A DNA stretch of 18,296 nucleotides from Alphaproteobacteria bacterium (GTDB lineage: Bacteria; Pseudomonadota; Alphaproteobacteria; RF32; CAG-239), in NCBI GenBank assembly GCA_017958895.1, contig JAGDBT010000048.1:1-18296 (forward strand), written 5' to 3'. Position numbers and translations under genes: made by a program. The number at the start of each line of letters is the position of its first letter. Within the stretch, counting starts at the first letter, position 1. Of the stretch, positions 7,501-15,060 are shown in pieces. The notes under the pieces are model-generated. The model worked only from the letters and a program-made list of their open reading frames with translations, made no database searches and had not been told where the DNA came from.

Positions 7501-8337
7501 TATTGTCAATACGAAAGTTCACGAGCCAAATCTCGTCTTTGGATTACGCCGTTCTATCGTCAGGGAAGTTTTGATAAGCCTTTTGAAAATGATTTTGATA
7601 TTAAAGGAGTAGACTTCGGTTATGATTTCCAACCTACTCATAGCGATATGTACGGTATTTTCGGTTCTTTCCGCAGCGGTAATTATGAAACCAAAGGCAA
7701 GAGCAAGAAATTTACCACCGAAGATGCCAAGAGTGAATTGGATATGACAAGCATCTTGGCCGGTCTGTATTATCGTAAATATATCGGCGACCTTTATATG
7801 TTAGGTGCGGCTTATGCCGGCAAGCTTGATGTTGATATGAAAGCATCAAATCCGCACACTAAATCTTCGGTTGACGGTTTGGTTATAGGCGGTCAGGCTG
7901 AAATCGGCTATGATATTCACACTTCCAAACGTTCTACCTTTACTCCTTCTTTGCGCGCCACTTACAATTATATCAATTTTGATGACGCAAAAGACAGTTT
8001 TGGTCAGAAATATGCCTTTGAAGATACTCATAACATTGAATTGGAAGCGGCAATCAAATATGAATATCAATTCAATAACGAGTACCAATTACCGACTACC
8101 GGTTATATCAAGCCTTCGGTTATTCAAACCATCAATACGAACGGCAAGGTTAAGATTACCGATGATTTCGGTGTTCAAGAACCTTCCACGCTTGATAATG
8201 AAACCCTCGGACGCATTGAAATCGGTGCCGATACGGAAATCTTCCCAAGATTTTCCATCGGAGCTTTCGGAAACTACACCTTCGGAACCGACTATAATGC
8301 TTGGGGTGTCGGCGGCAATATCCGCTACATCTGGTAG
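4576..8337 (+). CDS. Autotransporter with Pmp-like GGA[ILV]/FxxN repeat passenger
   Basis: A 1253-residue outer-membrane autotransporter (type Va secretion). Residues 1-43 are a long basic and hydrophobic signal peptide with a likely cleavage after SNAFA. Residues about 145-640 contain 14 copies of GGA[ILV]xN, mostly GGAIYN or GGAVYN, alternating with about 11 FxxN motifs, a pattern known from chlamydial polymorphic membrane proteins and predicted to form a beta-helix. Residues about 640-935 lack the repeats. A helical linker (about 935-960) and a four-cysteine stretch (965-977) precede the barrel, which runs from W989 and ends in RYIW with the terminal aromatic typical of outer-membrane proteins. 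The ATG at 4576 has a GGGGGG ribosome site six bases upstream; the ATG at 4571 is out of frame and stops at once. The gene has its own terminator. Its role, likely adhesion or surface variation, is inferred. Confidence 0.9.
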   Translation: MLKLSKNALGLLNSQYRSVLKKCMFINMLAAGIILCASNAFAAGESYDSSDATALDKIKNMGTAIAPNEDVGALFVHNPSSGTNYLTKEEYTLSGVHDGAWLVNMGGEVGVGYTYSGGSASPASGTTTISNKHNAQDFNDVPTSGGAILNRNLSGGANPGGTLNIRNSKFSSNSSTFLHEDTYVLDTGLSAGGAVTNISRLQTNIVSTTFEANYVMDYVRAAGGAVYNGPVYTNPSGTTAVGNIISLNNQYTGNHVGNQDSGSTTINAQWAANVLNNEARTQITDGGVTGGISDSATGGALVNEGKYTSTNDSFSSNYAYAKVAKGGAVYNAVANLSKPDYDLSYVLLTLNGSDNFSGNYAKSNEVYSKDGQALGGAIYNDASMVISDGSVQTYTSNYADSQKDSQGGAIYNGVNGTIDTIRANTTFNGNYVKNRYTAGSAKGGAIANFGVIKFDDAIFTSNSASGAVTLGGAIYNNNTVTATKISNFTGNTATGSSRAEGGAIYNDVSGTIQTITGSVFSANKVTSSGGDAKGGAIANYGTTLKLGRATFDANTANGKSLSSDTHASYGGAIYNAAGAEIQIDPSAVLVFKNNKAYKGKGGAIYNAGNIEATNFTGSLTFRNNVESDTQGGAVYNANGATINLDLKAGSGAEVNFSKADDSVYNDGTITISGHNPVPTLNVNNLLSGGNNTVSFHSDVEGSGTYNISNADINVGSDGRIKYGPKMVLANNKIHMADGSRVYLNSSQENASNGYTNNFYTVEKDARLYYRNDGITDGPVATQIINKGTVYYLENASNSGQPIEVATAMKNSGVLDVASKGVLTNVHIDNLISDKGNKILVNMDNPNLKADVLHVQDKIANDTNIVFKNMEGKDIGTVTLDEGQRILFAETSQENASFKTNANVNARKRGYLIDIKHYDEGSIWRWYLERGQEVHSRLAMSNLPRAAIEQLRSLPLNATRTNRGQCSCYADNCNNAYCQYESSRAKSRLWITPFYRQGSFDKPFENDFDIKGVDFGYDFQPTHSDMYGIFGSFRSGNYETKGKSKKFTTEDAKSELDMTSILAGLYYRKYIGDLYMLGAAYAGKLDVDMKASNPHTKSSVDGLVIGGQAEIGYDIHTSKRSTFTPSLRATYNYINFDDAKDSFGQKYAFEDTHNIELEAAIKYEYQFNNEYQLPTTGYIKPSVIQTINTNGKVKITDDFGVQEPSTLDNETLGRIEIGADTEIFPRFSIGAFGNYTFGTDYNAWGVGGNIRYIW
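5008..6483 (+). repeat. Degenerate protein-level repeat region of the autotransporter passenger
   Basis: Fourteen copies of GGA[ILV]xN are spaced roughly 25-60 residues apart (residues 145 to 636), with FxxN or YxxN motifs typically 10-15 residues before each. The DNA copies (GGCGGAGCTATTTATAAT, GGTGGTGCCATTTATAAC and similar) differ at synonymous sites. They are therefore diverged repeats held by protein selection, not fresh tandem duplications. Confidence 0.85.
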
Positions 8338-8352
8338 GTTTAATAAACTCAC

Positions 8353-8389
8353 AAAAAAAAAGCCTTTACTTTGCAGTAAAGGCTTTTTT
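8353..8389. terminator. Bidirectional terminator between convergent genes
   Basis: A perfect 15-bp stem (8356-8370 with 8375-8389) with loop TTGC is flanked by A-rich sequence on the left and T-rich on the right, so it works in both directions. It lies 15 bases after the autotransporter stop and just past the end of the convergent membrane protein gene. Confidence 0.93.
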
Positions 8390-8402
8390 CTTGCCTCAAA
8401 AA

Positions 8403-9275
8403 TTATGATTTTTTCGGTGTTGTTTTTTTGCTTGTTTTACTTTTTACCGATTTCTTAACCGGACTCTTCTTTTTAGCTTTGCCTGCTCTTGCCGGTTTTT
8501 GCTTTTTTTCTTTCGGTTGCTTTAATTCTTTTTCTTGTTGTTTTTGAACAACCACCGCTATCTCCTCTTTAGGAGCTTGCTTTGCCTCTTCCTTAAGCAA
8601 AGAATGAACCGCCGCATTTATAACCGCCAACAACAATATGGTCGTAATTATTCCCAAATTGAAAGGCAATATTAATTCCATAACCCCTATTGCCACATAG
8701 GCCAAGGTATTTATTCTTAAAGTTTGTGAGAATTTCGCCTGATATATCAAACTCATCAACCAATGAATTACCAAAGTATAAAACAGAACGGCAATTGAAA
8801 CAAAAATAATTGCCATCGCCAGCATGCCGAAAAATAAAAACTTATCCGCTTTTTCCTCAAGCAATTGAACTCCGGCCTTAAAACGTTCGGAATCAACATA
8901 AAAATCCGGCATATCATCAAGCTTTCTGACTTCGGTTTTTTGCGCGGAAACGGCATCAAGATATTTACGGCTCAAATAAATTCCTTCATATTCCAAATAA
9001 GTGGAAGGAAATTCATCCAGTTGCGTATTAAGCACAACATTAAAAACGCGATTGTTTGCTCCGTAACTGCGGCTGATAATTTTGTTCTGCGGTTCAACTA
9101 TTTCACCGTTTTTGAGAGTTATCGGCAAAAAATAATCTGCTTCCTGCGAAACAATCGGCGCAACTTCATGCAACGCTTCTATTGTAAAATTTGTGGATCG
9201 CACGGATAATATCAACACATAAATCAATGCCACAAATAAACCGACATATTTTTTATTTAGCAAAAATTCTTTCAT
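8403..9275 (-). CDS. Membrane protein with periplasmic domain and lysine-rich cytoplasmic tail, DUF1189-like
   Basis: A 290-residue protein of unknown function. One membrane segment lies near residues 11-26, a probably extracytoplasmic domain at about 28-145, and three further segments near 147-172, 188-201 and 205-225. This order, and the LRINTLAYVAIGVMELIL stretch, recall DUF1189-type membrane proteins; that match is from memory and weak. Residues 251-290 form a low-complexity tail with 17 lysines in 40 residues, rich in Ser, Thr, Pro and Ala and carrying SPVKK and TPKK motifs like histone H1 tails. With an even number of segments, the N-terminus and tail should both be cytoplasmic, where the tail could bind DNA, RNA or acidic lipids. 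The ATG at 9275 has a strong AAGGAGA site. The gene sits 18 bases after hda and is the last of the run. Confidence 0.8.
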   Translation of the reverse strand: MKEFLLNKKYVGLFVALIYVLILSVRSTNFTIEALHEVAPIVSQEADYFLPITLKNGEIVEPQNKIISRSYGANNRVFNVVLNTQLDEFPSTYLEYEGIYLSRKYLDAVSAQKTEVRKLDDMPDFYVDSERFKAGVQLLEEKADKFLFFGMLAMAIIFVSIAVLFYTLVIHWLMSLIYQAKFSQTLRINTLAYVAIGVMELILPFNLGIITTILLLAVINAAVHSLLKEEAKQAPKEEIAVVVQKQQEKELKQPKEKKQKPARAGKAKKKSPVKKSVKSKTSKKTTPKKS

Positions 9276-9293
9276 TTTTATCTCCTTACAAAA

Positions 9294-10034
9294 TTATCTT
9301 TCATCAAATAAATCCGGTTGTGAATTTTCTTTCAAGGCCAAAACTTCAATGGCTTTCTTAACAATCTGATAGTTAACACCGCTCTGACAGGCCAACGAAA
9401 TTTTATCAATTTCGGCAACCAAATCCCTGATATAGGAAAAAGAACGGCGCACATTATTCAGCATATAATTCAAAATTTCCTCGCTTATAATAATTTGTCT
9501 GTCATCAAACAACTTAACAATCAACATTTGCAACATCATATCATCAGGTTCTTTTATGGCCACACTCGGAAGCATATTCAAACGCGACTGCAAATCTTTT
9601 AAGGGAAATCTCATACGTGCAGGAGCTTCTTTTGCTGTCCAAAGCATATAACGTCCCTCTTCGTTGAACAGATTAAACAAGTGGAACAACGCCTCATTGT
9701 TATTTTCCGGTTCCACATCTTCAACTATCAAAACCTGATTTTCTTCGGCTATCTTTTTTATATTACGCATATTCAGAGCCGATGCCGTTTTAATTGTAAC
9801 AGGCAAGCCCCGGTCGCTTACTTTTTCAGCAAACAAGTGTGCCAAATGTGATTTTCCGCATCCCGAAGGTCCGTAAATTACCAAACCGCAGGCCACCCAA
9901 TCCGGCCATGCATCGACCATTTCAAAAGCCTCGGAATTGCAAACCGAAACCATAAAATCGCCTCGCCCCATACCGGGCTGAATTTTAAAATCAAGAGGAA
10001 GTTGCCTCAGTGTATTTTCTTCAACTGTTTTCAT
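9294..10034 (-). CDS. hda: Hda, DnaA-homologous regulator of replication initiation
   Basis: A 246-residue AAA+ protein related to DnaA domain III. With the DNA-loaded beta clamp, Hda stimulates hydrolysis of DnaA-bound ATP and prevents re-initiation. An N-terminal clamp-binding motif (QLPLDF, residues 11-16) is followed by GRGDF and the WPDW segment typical of alphaproteobacterial Hda. Walker A is GPSGCGKS (55-62) and Walker B is LIVED (102-106). The arginine-finger region is LQSRL with Arg151, and a sensor-2-like stretch RRSFSYIRD lies near 196-204. A second clamp-like pentapeptide, QPDLF (239-243), sits at the very C-terminus, which is unusual. DnaA's DNA-binding domain IV is absent, as expected. 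The start overlaps the end of cckA by 14 bases, so expression is probably coupled to that kinase gene. No own promoter is obvious. Confidence 0.92.
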   Translation of the reverse strand: MKTVEENTLRQLPLDFKIQPGMGRGDFMVSVCNSEAFEMVDAWPDWVACGLVIYGPSGCGKSHLAHLFAEKVSDRGLPVTIKTASALNMRNIKKIAEENQVLIVEDVEPENNNEALFHLFNLFNEEGRYMLWTAKEAPARMRFPLKDLQSRLNMLPSVAIKEPDDMMLQMLIVKLFDDRQIIISEEILNYMLNNVRRSFSYIRDLVAEIDKISLACQSGVNYQIVKKAIEVLALKENSQPDLFDER

Positions 10035-12657
10035 TGGCGGCCAACACTTCCTTTATTTTTTTATGCAGATTATCCAACCCGTAAGGCTTGCTGATAAAAT
10101 TAAAATCCTGATATCCTGCCAATTCTTTGCGAGCAATTTCTTCGGAATATCCTGAGGCCAAAATAACCAAGGTGTTCGGATTTTTTTGCCTTACCAAACC
10201 GGCAAGTTCCGCCCCGCTCATACCCGGCATCATCATATCGGTTATCAAAATATCAAAATTTTCACCCGCTTCAACATGCTCCAAAGCATTTTCCGCCGAA
10301 ATACAATCTACAACATCATAGCCTTTTTGCCTTAAACCGCGTGAACCGACTATTCTGACCGCATCTTCATCATCAACAAAAAGGATTTTTATATCGCCGG
10401 CATTATGTTCCAAAGTTCTTTGTGAATCAAACTCCGATATATTCAAGCCCAAAATAACATTCTGCGAGTTATTCCCGCTTAAATTCGGCATTATTGTTTT
10501 CATAGCCGTTTTTCCGGACTTATCCAAAATAACTTTTTCTTGCGGTGTTTCCGGAGTTTCTTTCTGCTGTTCGCTGTTATCATACGACGGCAGATAAATC
10601 TCAAAAGTCGTCCCCTTACCAACCTCACTGCTTACGGTTAAGAAACCGCCCATTTGGCGAACTATACTGTAAACCATTGCCAATCCCAAACCGGTTCCGG
10701 AATTTTTCTTGGTAGAGAAAAACGGCTCAAAAATACGTTCCAAATTTTCCGGCGGAATACCGCAACCCGTATCACTGCAGCTGATAACGGCAAAATCTCC
10801 CGGTTTTATGATATCTGTTCCGAACTGATACGGTTTGTTAAGGTGTTCACTGCGCAAAGAAACCATGAACACTCCTTTTGAATTCATCGCATCACGGGCA
10901 TTTATTGCCAAATTCAGCAACACTTGAGAGAATTGAATTGTATCAACTCGTATATAACCTAAATCCGAACCATAATTTACCTGTAATTTTATTTTTTCGC
11001 CCAAGATTCTGGTTACCAAATGTTCATTATCCGTAAAGGCTTCGGTAACTTCAATAACTTTCGGATTAAGCGGTTGTTGCCGAGAAATCGTCAACAATTG
11101 ACGCGCTACTCCTATAGCTTTCGTTACATTATTTTTAAGCTCCACCAAATCCGAAAAAGACGGGTCGCCTATACCGTGACGACGTATTAACAAATCGCAA
11201 TAGCCCACCACCGCGGTCAGCAAATTGTTAAAGTCATGCGCCACTCCGCCGGCCATTTGTCCGAAAGCTTGCATTTTCTGAGCTTGAGCAACCTGAATTT
11301 CCAAATTGCGCCGGCTGGTCGTATCCTGCATATAAATTATCAAGCCCTCGCTCGATAAATCTCCGGTATATCGGATATCCAAAGGTTGAACCGTAATATG
11401 AACATTTTTCTTTTCATTATTGATTTCCAATACGGTATCAAAACCCAAATCCTCCCGATTTCCGTCTTCCCAAGCCTTTTGGATTTCCAAAATTTTACTC
11501 AAAGATTCTTCATTGAGATAGGCACTGATTTTTTGCCCCACTATATCCGAACTTAAACGTTCCAACAAATTTTCCGCATAGCGATTAAGTTCTACTATTT
11601 GTAATTTCTTGTCTGCAAAAATAATGCCTACCGGTGCCGTATTAAACAAACAATCAGCTTTATCGCTCAAAATATTCAAATTGTTGCGCAGTTCCTCATC
11701 GTTCGGTAAATTCCAAATAACCACTCCGCGTGTCTTTATCTCGTCATTTTCATGAATCTTTTGTTGTTTAACATAGGCGTCCATGGTGCCGGTCGCCGTT
11801 TTGAAAATAACATTATCGTTATATTCCCCGTCAGAGGTATGTAAAATTTCCGGTTTGTAGAAAACAAAATCATCTATCGTTCTGCCGATTGCATCATTTT
11901 TATCGGTATTCAATTTTTCTGCCAGAGAGTTATTTATATATTCTATTTTACCGTCGCTGTCACAGGTATATAAGCCCACCGACAGATAATCCAAAAAATT
12001 ATGCAGAGATTGCATTTCGTTTTTGAAAATCTGATCCATGTTTTTGTAAGAAGTTATATTCTCCACCGTCCAAAAAATATAGGTTTCTTTGCGAATTTTG
12101 TTTAAGGAAAGTTCGTCTTCAAAAATATCAGCCTTATTCAAATATATCGGTTTAACACTTATTTTCAGCCACTCTTCCGTTGCAAAAACACTGTTCTGAC
12201 GCGGATTTACGGAAAGTATTATTGTGGCAGACCGCAACTTACTGACAGCCGTGGTTAATTTTTGCAAATCCATTTTGTTGGCCGGCAAATCAATAATATT
12301 TTTTTCCAAAAAACTCATTATCGGCTCTTTACCGAAATATTCCGTGGCCGCTTTGTTTATTAAAACAGCCTCACCGGAAGAATTATCAACACGACAATAT
12401 TTGCTTTTGTCGTCAATAATCTCCGCCGCCAAACTACCGAAACCTATGGCATTTTCGCTTACTTTCAAAATGCGAATGGTTACAAGAATACATAAAATAT
12501 TCCAAATTACCGTTGAGATAATAATGTAATACGAATACTGCGGATAAATAAATAAAACGAACAAACTCAAAGACATCAGCATAATGGCATATGCCAAAAG
12601 CACCAAATTTCTCTCAAGCTGACGATCAGGACGATGTTTGTTAATGTCTTTAAGCAT
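10021..12657 (-). CDS. cckA: CckA-type hybrid sensor histidine kinase/response regulator
   Basis: An 878-residue inner-membrane hybrid kinase. In Alphaproteobacteria CckA feeds phosphate through ChpT to CtrA and CpdR, the master cell-cycle control. Two membrane segments (about 17-38 and 42-63) are followed by PAS-like regions (about 85-200, 220-318 and 330-448). The dimerisation helix carries the signature KMQAFGQMAGGVAHDFNNLL with His474. The ATPase domain has an N box around Asn586, G1 DTGCG (629-633) and G2 GTGLGLA (654-660). The receiver (about 755-873) has acidic VDDED, phosphoacceptor Asp807 in LITDMMMPG and Lys857 in SKP. The H-box flanks match CckA closely. The linker between ATPase and receiver (about 691-755) is long and unrecognised. 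GGAAAG precedes the ATG, 12 bases after pgm. The upstream and downstream spacing suggests one transcript with pgm and hda. Confidence 0.93.
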   Translation of the reverse strand: MLKDINKHRPDRQLERNLVLLAYAIMLMSLSLFVLFIYPQYSYYIIISTVIWNILCILVTIRILKVSENAIGFGSLAAEIIDDKSKYCRVDNSSGEAVLINKAATEYFGKEPIMSFLEKNIIDLPANKMDLQKLTTAVSKLRSATIILSVNPRQNSVFATEEWLKISVKPIYLNKADIFEDELSLNKIRKETYIFWTVENITSYKNMDQIFKNEMQSLHNFLDYLSVGLYTCDSDGKIEYINNSLAEKLNTDKNDAIGRTIDDFVFYKPEILHTSDGEYNDNVIFKTATGTMDAYVKQQKIHENDEIKTRGVVIWNLPNDEELRNNLNILSDKADCLFNTAPVGIIFADKKLQIVELNRYAENLLERLSSDIVGQKISAYLNEESLSKILEIQKAWEDGNREDLGFDTVLEINNEKKNVHITVQPLDIRYTGDLSSEGLIIYMQDTTSRRNLEIQVAQAQKMQAFGQMAGGVAHDFNNLLTAVVGYCDLLIRRHGIGDPSFSDLVELKNNVTKAIGVARQLLTISRQQPLNPKVIEVTEAFTDNEHLVTRILGEKIKLQVNYGSDLGYIRVDTIQFSQVLLNLAINARDAMNSKGVFMVSLRSEHLNKPYQFGTDIIKPGDFAVISCSDTGCGIPPENLERIFEPFFSTKKNSGTGLGLAMVYSIVRQMGGFLTVSSEVGKGTTFEIYLPSYDNSEQQKETPETPQEKVILDKSGKTAMKTIMPNLSGNNSQNVILGLNISEFDSQRTLEHNAGDIKILFVDDEDAVRIVGSRGLRQKGYDVVDCISAENALEHVEAGENFDILITDMMMPGMSGAELAGLVRQKNPNTLVILASGYSEEIARKELAGYQDFNFISKPYGLDNLHKKIKEVLAANENS

Positions 12658-12669
12658 ATTCTTTCCGTC

Positions 12670-14289
12670 TTAAGTTAATAAATCAGCCTTCGTTTTTCCG
12701 GTACGTTCGGTTATTTCACCTATCTGTCGTGAAACATCGGCCAAACCTTCTAACATTTCAACAACATTTTCAGCTAATTTTTCCGTTTCGTAACGTTCCA
12801 AATAAACTCTCAATGTTGCTCCGCTGCTGCCCGTTCCCGACAAGCGATATACAATTCGCGATTTATCATTAAAGTAAACGATTAAACCGTTTTTCGTAGA
12901 ACTTCCGTCAACCGGATCATTATAAATAAACGGCTTGGCTTCACTTACCGTAAATTGCCCGAAAGTTTTACCTTTGAGGCTCGGCAAACGCTCTTCCAAA
13001 TCATGCATAAGCTGATTAGCCACTTCCGTATCCAACCCGTCATAGTCGTTGCGCATATAATAACTGCGTCCGTATTTTTTCCAGTGTTCTCTGGTAATTT
13101 CTTCCACCGATTTACCGGTAACGGCAATAATATTCAACCAGAACAACACTGCCCAAATGCCGTCTTTTTCACGTATATGGCTTGAACCGGTACCGAAACT
13201 TTCTTCTCCGCAAAATGTTATACGGTCGCTGTCCATTAAATTACAAAAATATTTCCACCCCGTCGGCACCTCATAATATCCGATATTCAAGGCTTCCGCG
13301 ACTCTGCCGACCGCCGTTGAAGTTGCCGCCGATTTAGCCACCCCGAAAATACCGTTTTTATAGCCCGGAATAAGTTTGTAATTGTCCGTTAAAATAGCCA
13401 AACTGTCGCTCGGCGTAACAAAAAACCGCTTACCCAAAATCATGTTGCGATCGCCGTCTCCGTCATTTGCCGCCCCCATATCCGGCGCTTTATCCGAATA
13501 CATTAAATCGACCAAATCTTTGGCATAAATCAAATTCGGATCCGGATGCAATCCGCCGAAATCTTCCAGCGGAATATAATTAACCACCGAACCTTTTGCC
13601 GCACCCAATATTTCCTCAAATATTTTTTGTGCATACGGACCGGTAACCGCATTCATGGCATCAAACCTGAAAGTAAAACCGCCGGCAAATAAACGTTTTA
13701 TAGCTTCAAAATCAAAAATATTTTGCATCATTTCCACATAATCGGTCAGCGGATCTATTACTTCTATTTCCATGTTTTCCAATTTTTGCGAGCCGATTTT
13801 GCTTAAATCAATATCCGCGGTTTCCAAAATTTTATATTCGCTGATATTCTTGCTGTTTTCATAAATTTTATCGCTCAAAGAAGTCGGGCACTGTCCGCCG
13901 GAAGCCACCGCATATTTTATGCCGAAATCGCCGTTCGGTCCTCCGGGATTATGCGAAGCACTCAACACAAAACCGCCGTCAGCTTTATTCTTCAGCAAAA
14001 CTTTTGATGACGCGGGAGTTGAAAGATAGCCGTTTTGCCCCACAATCAATTTTTTCATACCGTTGGCTGCCGACATTTTAATAATCTTCTGAATAGCCAC
14101 TTTGTTATAAAAACGCCCGTCTCCGCCGATTATAAAAGTTTTTCCGTTTACTCCGCCGATAGCATCAAAAATGCTTTGAATAAAGTTTTCAACATAGTTT
14201 TCCTGCATTGCTACCTGCGATTTTTTGCGCAATCCGGCAGTCCCCATCTTTTGATCAGTGTAAGGTGTGGTTCTGATTATTTTTAGCAT
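12670..14289 (-). CDS. pgm: Phosphoglucomutase (alpha-D-glucose-phosphate specific)
   Basis: A 539-residue cytosolic enzyme interconverting glucose 1-phosphate and glucose 6-phosphate, supplying UDP-glucose and other envelope sugars. The N-terminal TTPYTDQKMGTAGLRKK is characteristic. The phosphoserine loop is SASHNPGG (Ser112), the metal loop DGDGDR (276-281), the sugar-binding loop GEESFG (361-366) after PTGWKYF (342-348), and the C-terminal phosphate-binding loop LSGTGSSGATLR. The length is close to that of E. coli Pgm (546 residues), and the glucose-type loops argue against phosphomannomutase or GlmM. The ATG at 14289 has a strong AAGGAGAAGG ribosome site. The 90-base gap from the upstream MipZ-like gene may hold a promoter: TATATATAAAAG on the minus strand could be a -10, but I see no convincing -35. 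Confidence 0.95.
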   Translation of the reverse strand: MLKIIRTTPYTDQKMGTAGLRKKSQVAMQENYVENFIQSIFDAIGGVNGKTFIIGGDGRFYNKVAIQKIIKMSAANGMKKLIVGQNGYLSTPASSKVLLKNKADGGFVLSASHNPGGPNGDFGIKYAVASGGQCPTSLSDKIYENSKNISEYKILETADIDLSKIGSQKLENMEIEVIDPLTDYVEMMQNIFDFEAIKRLFAGGFTFRFDAMNAVTGPYAQKIFEEILGAAKGSVVNYIPLEDFGGLHPDPNLIYAKDLVDLMYSDKAPDMGAANDGDGDRNMILGKRFFVTPSDSLAILTDNYKLIPGYKNGIFGVAKSAATSTAVGRVAEALNIGYYEVPTGWKYFCNLMDSDRITFCGEESFGTGSSHIREKDGIWAVLFWLNIIAVTGKSVEEITREHWKKYGRSYYMRNDYDGLDTEVANQLMHDLEERLPSLKGKTFGQFTVSEAKPFIYNDPVDGSSTKNGLIVYFNDKSRIVYRLSGTGSSGATLRVYLERYETEKLAENVVEMLEGLADVSRQIGEITERTGKTKADLLT

Positions 14290-14379
14290 AGCCTTCTCCT
14301 TATTTTATCTGAATACTTTTATATATATGTAACATTAAAAAATTTGCGAGGTAAAGCTTTTTTATTTCATTGGGCACAT

Positions 14380-15060
14380 TTATTTGTTTTGCCACAAAAA
14401 ATCCGTTAATCTGAGAATTTCTCGGCGCGCATAAACATCGGGCATTGACATTTTGAATAATTGCCCGAATTTTGCCATATCTGCCGTACAATAACCGTTA
14501 TCGACATAGCGGAATGCTTCTCGATAATGTATCGGTGGCGCAATTCTAAAACCATAACGACGGGCATATTCTTCTAACAGTTCTTTTTTATCTTCATTTT
14601 CCGCCTGTTTATTCAACACGGCAATCCAATTTAAATATTTAACTCCCCGTGCCGCTATGCTTTTTTTGGCATTCCAAATTAAATTTACATATTCGCTGTC
14701 AACCGACCAATTAAAATCTTCTTCTTTTGTGCCGACGGTTATCAAAGTATGCGCCAAACCGAAAACATTTTCATATAATCCGATGTTTTCACTCGGCACA
14801 ACCGCCAAAATTACCGTCCGCGGATAATAATTTTTTTCATCTATTTCTTCGATAATTTCCGGCTCGGGCATAGTTATTTGATTTTGCCTGTTTAATAGAG
14901 TGCGTTGGTGGCAGAAATTCCTTATAACCTTATTATTCGGAGCCCAAATTTTTACTTCGTAACCGTCACACCACAGCGCCGCCGCCAGATTGAGAGCCAT
15001 GGTGCTTTTTCCCACCCCCGAAACCGAACTGCTTATGACAATAACCGGAACATTTATCAT
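14380..15060 (-). CDS. Divergent MipZ-like P-loop protein with degenerate ATPase motifs
   Basis: A 226-residue ParA/MinD-superfamily protein whose closest match from memory is MipZ, the alphaproteobacterial division-site regulator that inhibits FtsZ. Matches run along the length: GKSTMALNLAAAL at the N-terminus, LNWIAVLNKQ mid-protein (MipZ has MDWVVLRNR), and YARRYGFRIAPPI...YREAF near 165-183 (MipZ: AKRVGFRIGP...YRELF). The P-loop lysine is kept (GVGKST, Lys18). However, Val and Ser occupy positions 13-14, where MipZ has the signature Lys-Gly, and Ala40 and Asn42 replace the two switch aspartates. The Walker B region reads RTVILAVVPSE instead of an ILIDTPG type. It is therefore probably unable to hydrolyse ATP normally. 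The start overlaps the stop of the carboxypeptidase gene by one base and lacks a Shine-Dalgarno site, so translation is likely coupled. Confidence 0.72.
   Translation of the reverse strand: MINVPVIVISSSVSGVGKSTMALNLAAALWCDGYEVKIWAPNNKVIRNFCHQRTLLNRQNQITMPEPEIIEEIDEKNYYPRTVILAVVPSENIGLYENVFGLAHTLITVGTKEEDFNWSVDSEYVNLIWNAKKSIAARGVKYLNWIAVLNKQAENEDKKELLEEYARRYGFRIAPPIHYREAFRYVDNGYCTADMAKFGQLFKMSMPDVYARREILRLTDFLWQNK

Noticed and set aside
14290..14379. Separate promoter or small gene between the MipZ-like gene and pgm
   Set aside because: TATATATAAAAG on the minus strand could be a -10, but no -35 fits. The ORFs here are only a few codons long. Left unresolved rather than annotated.
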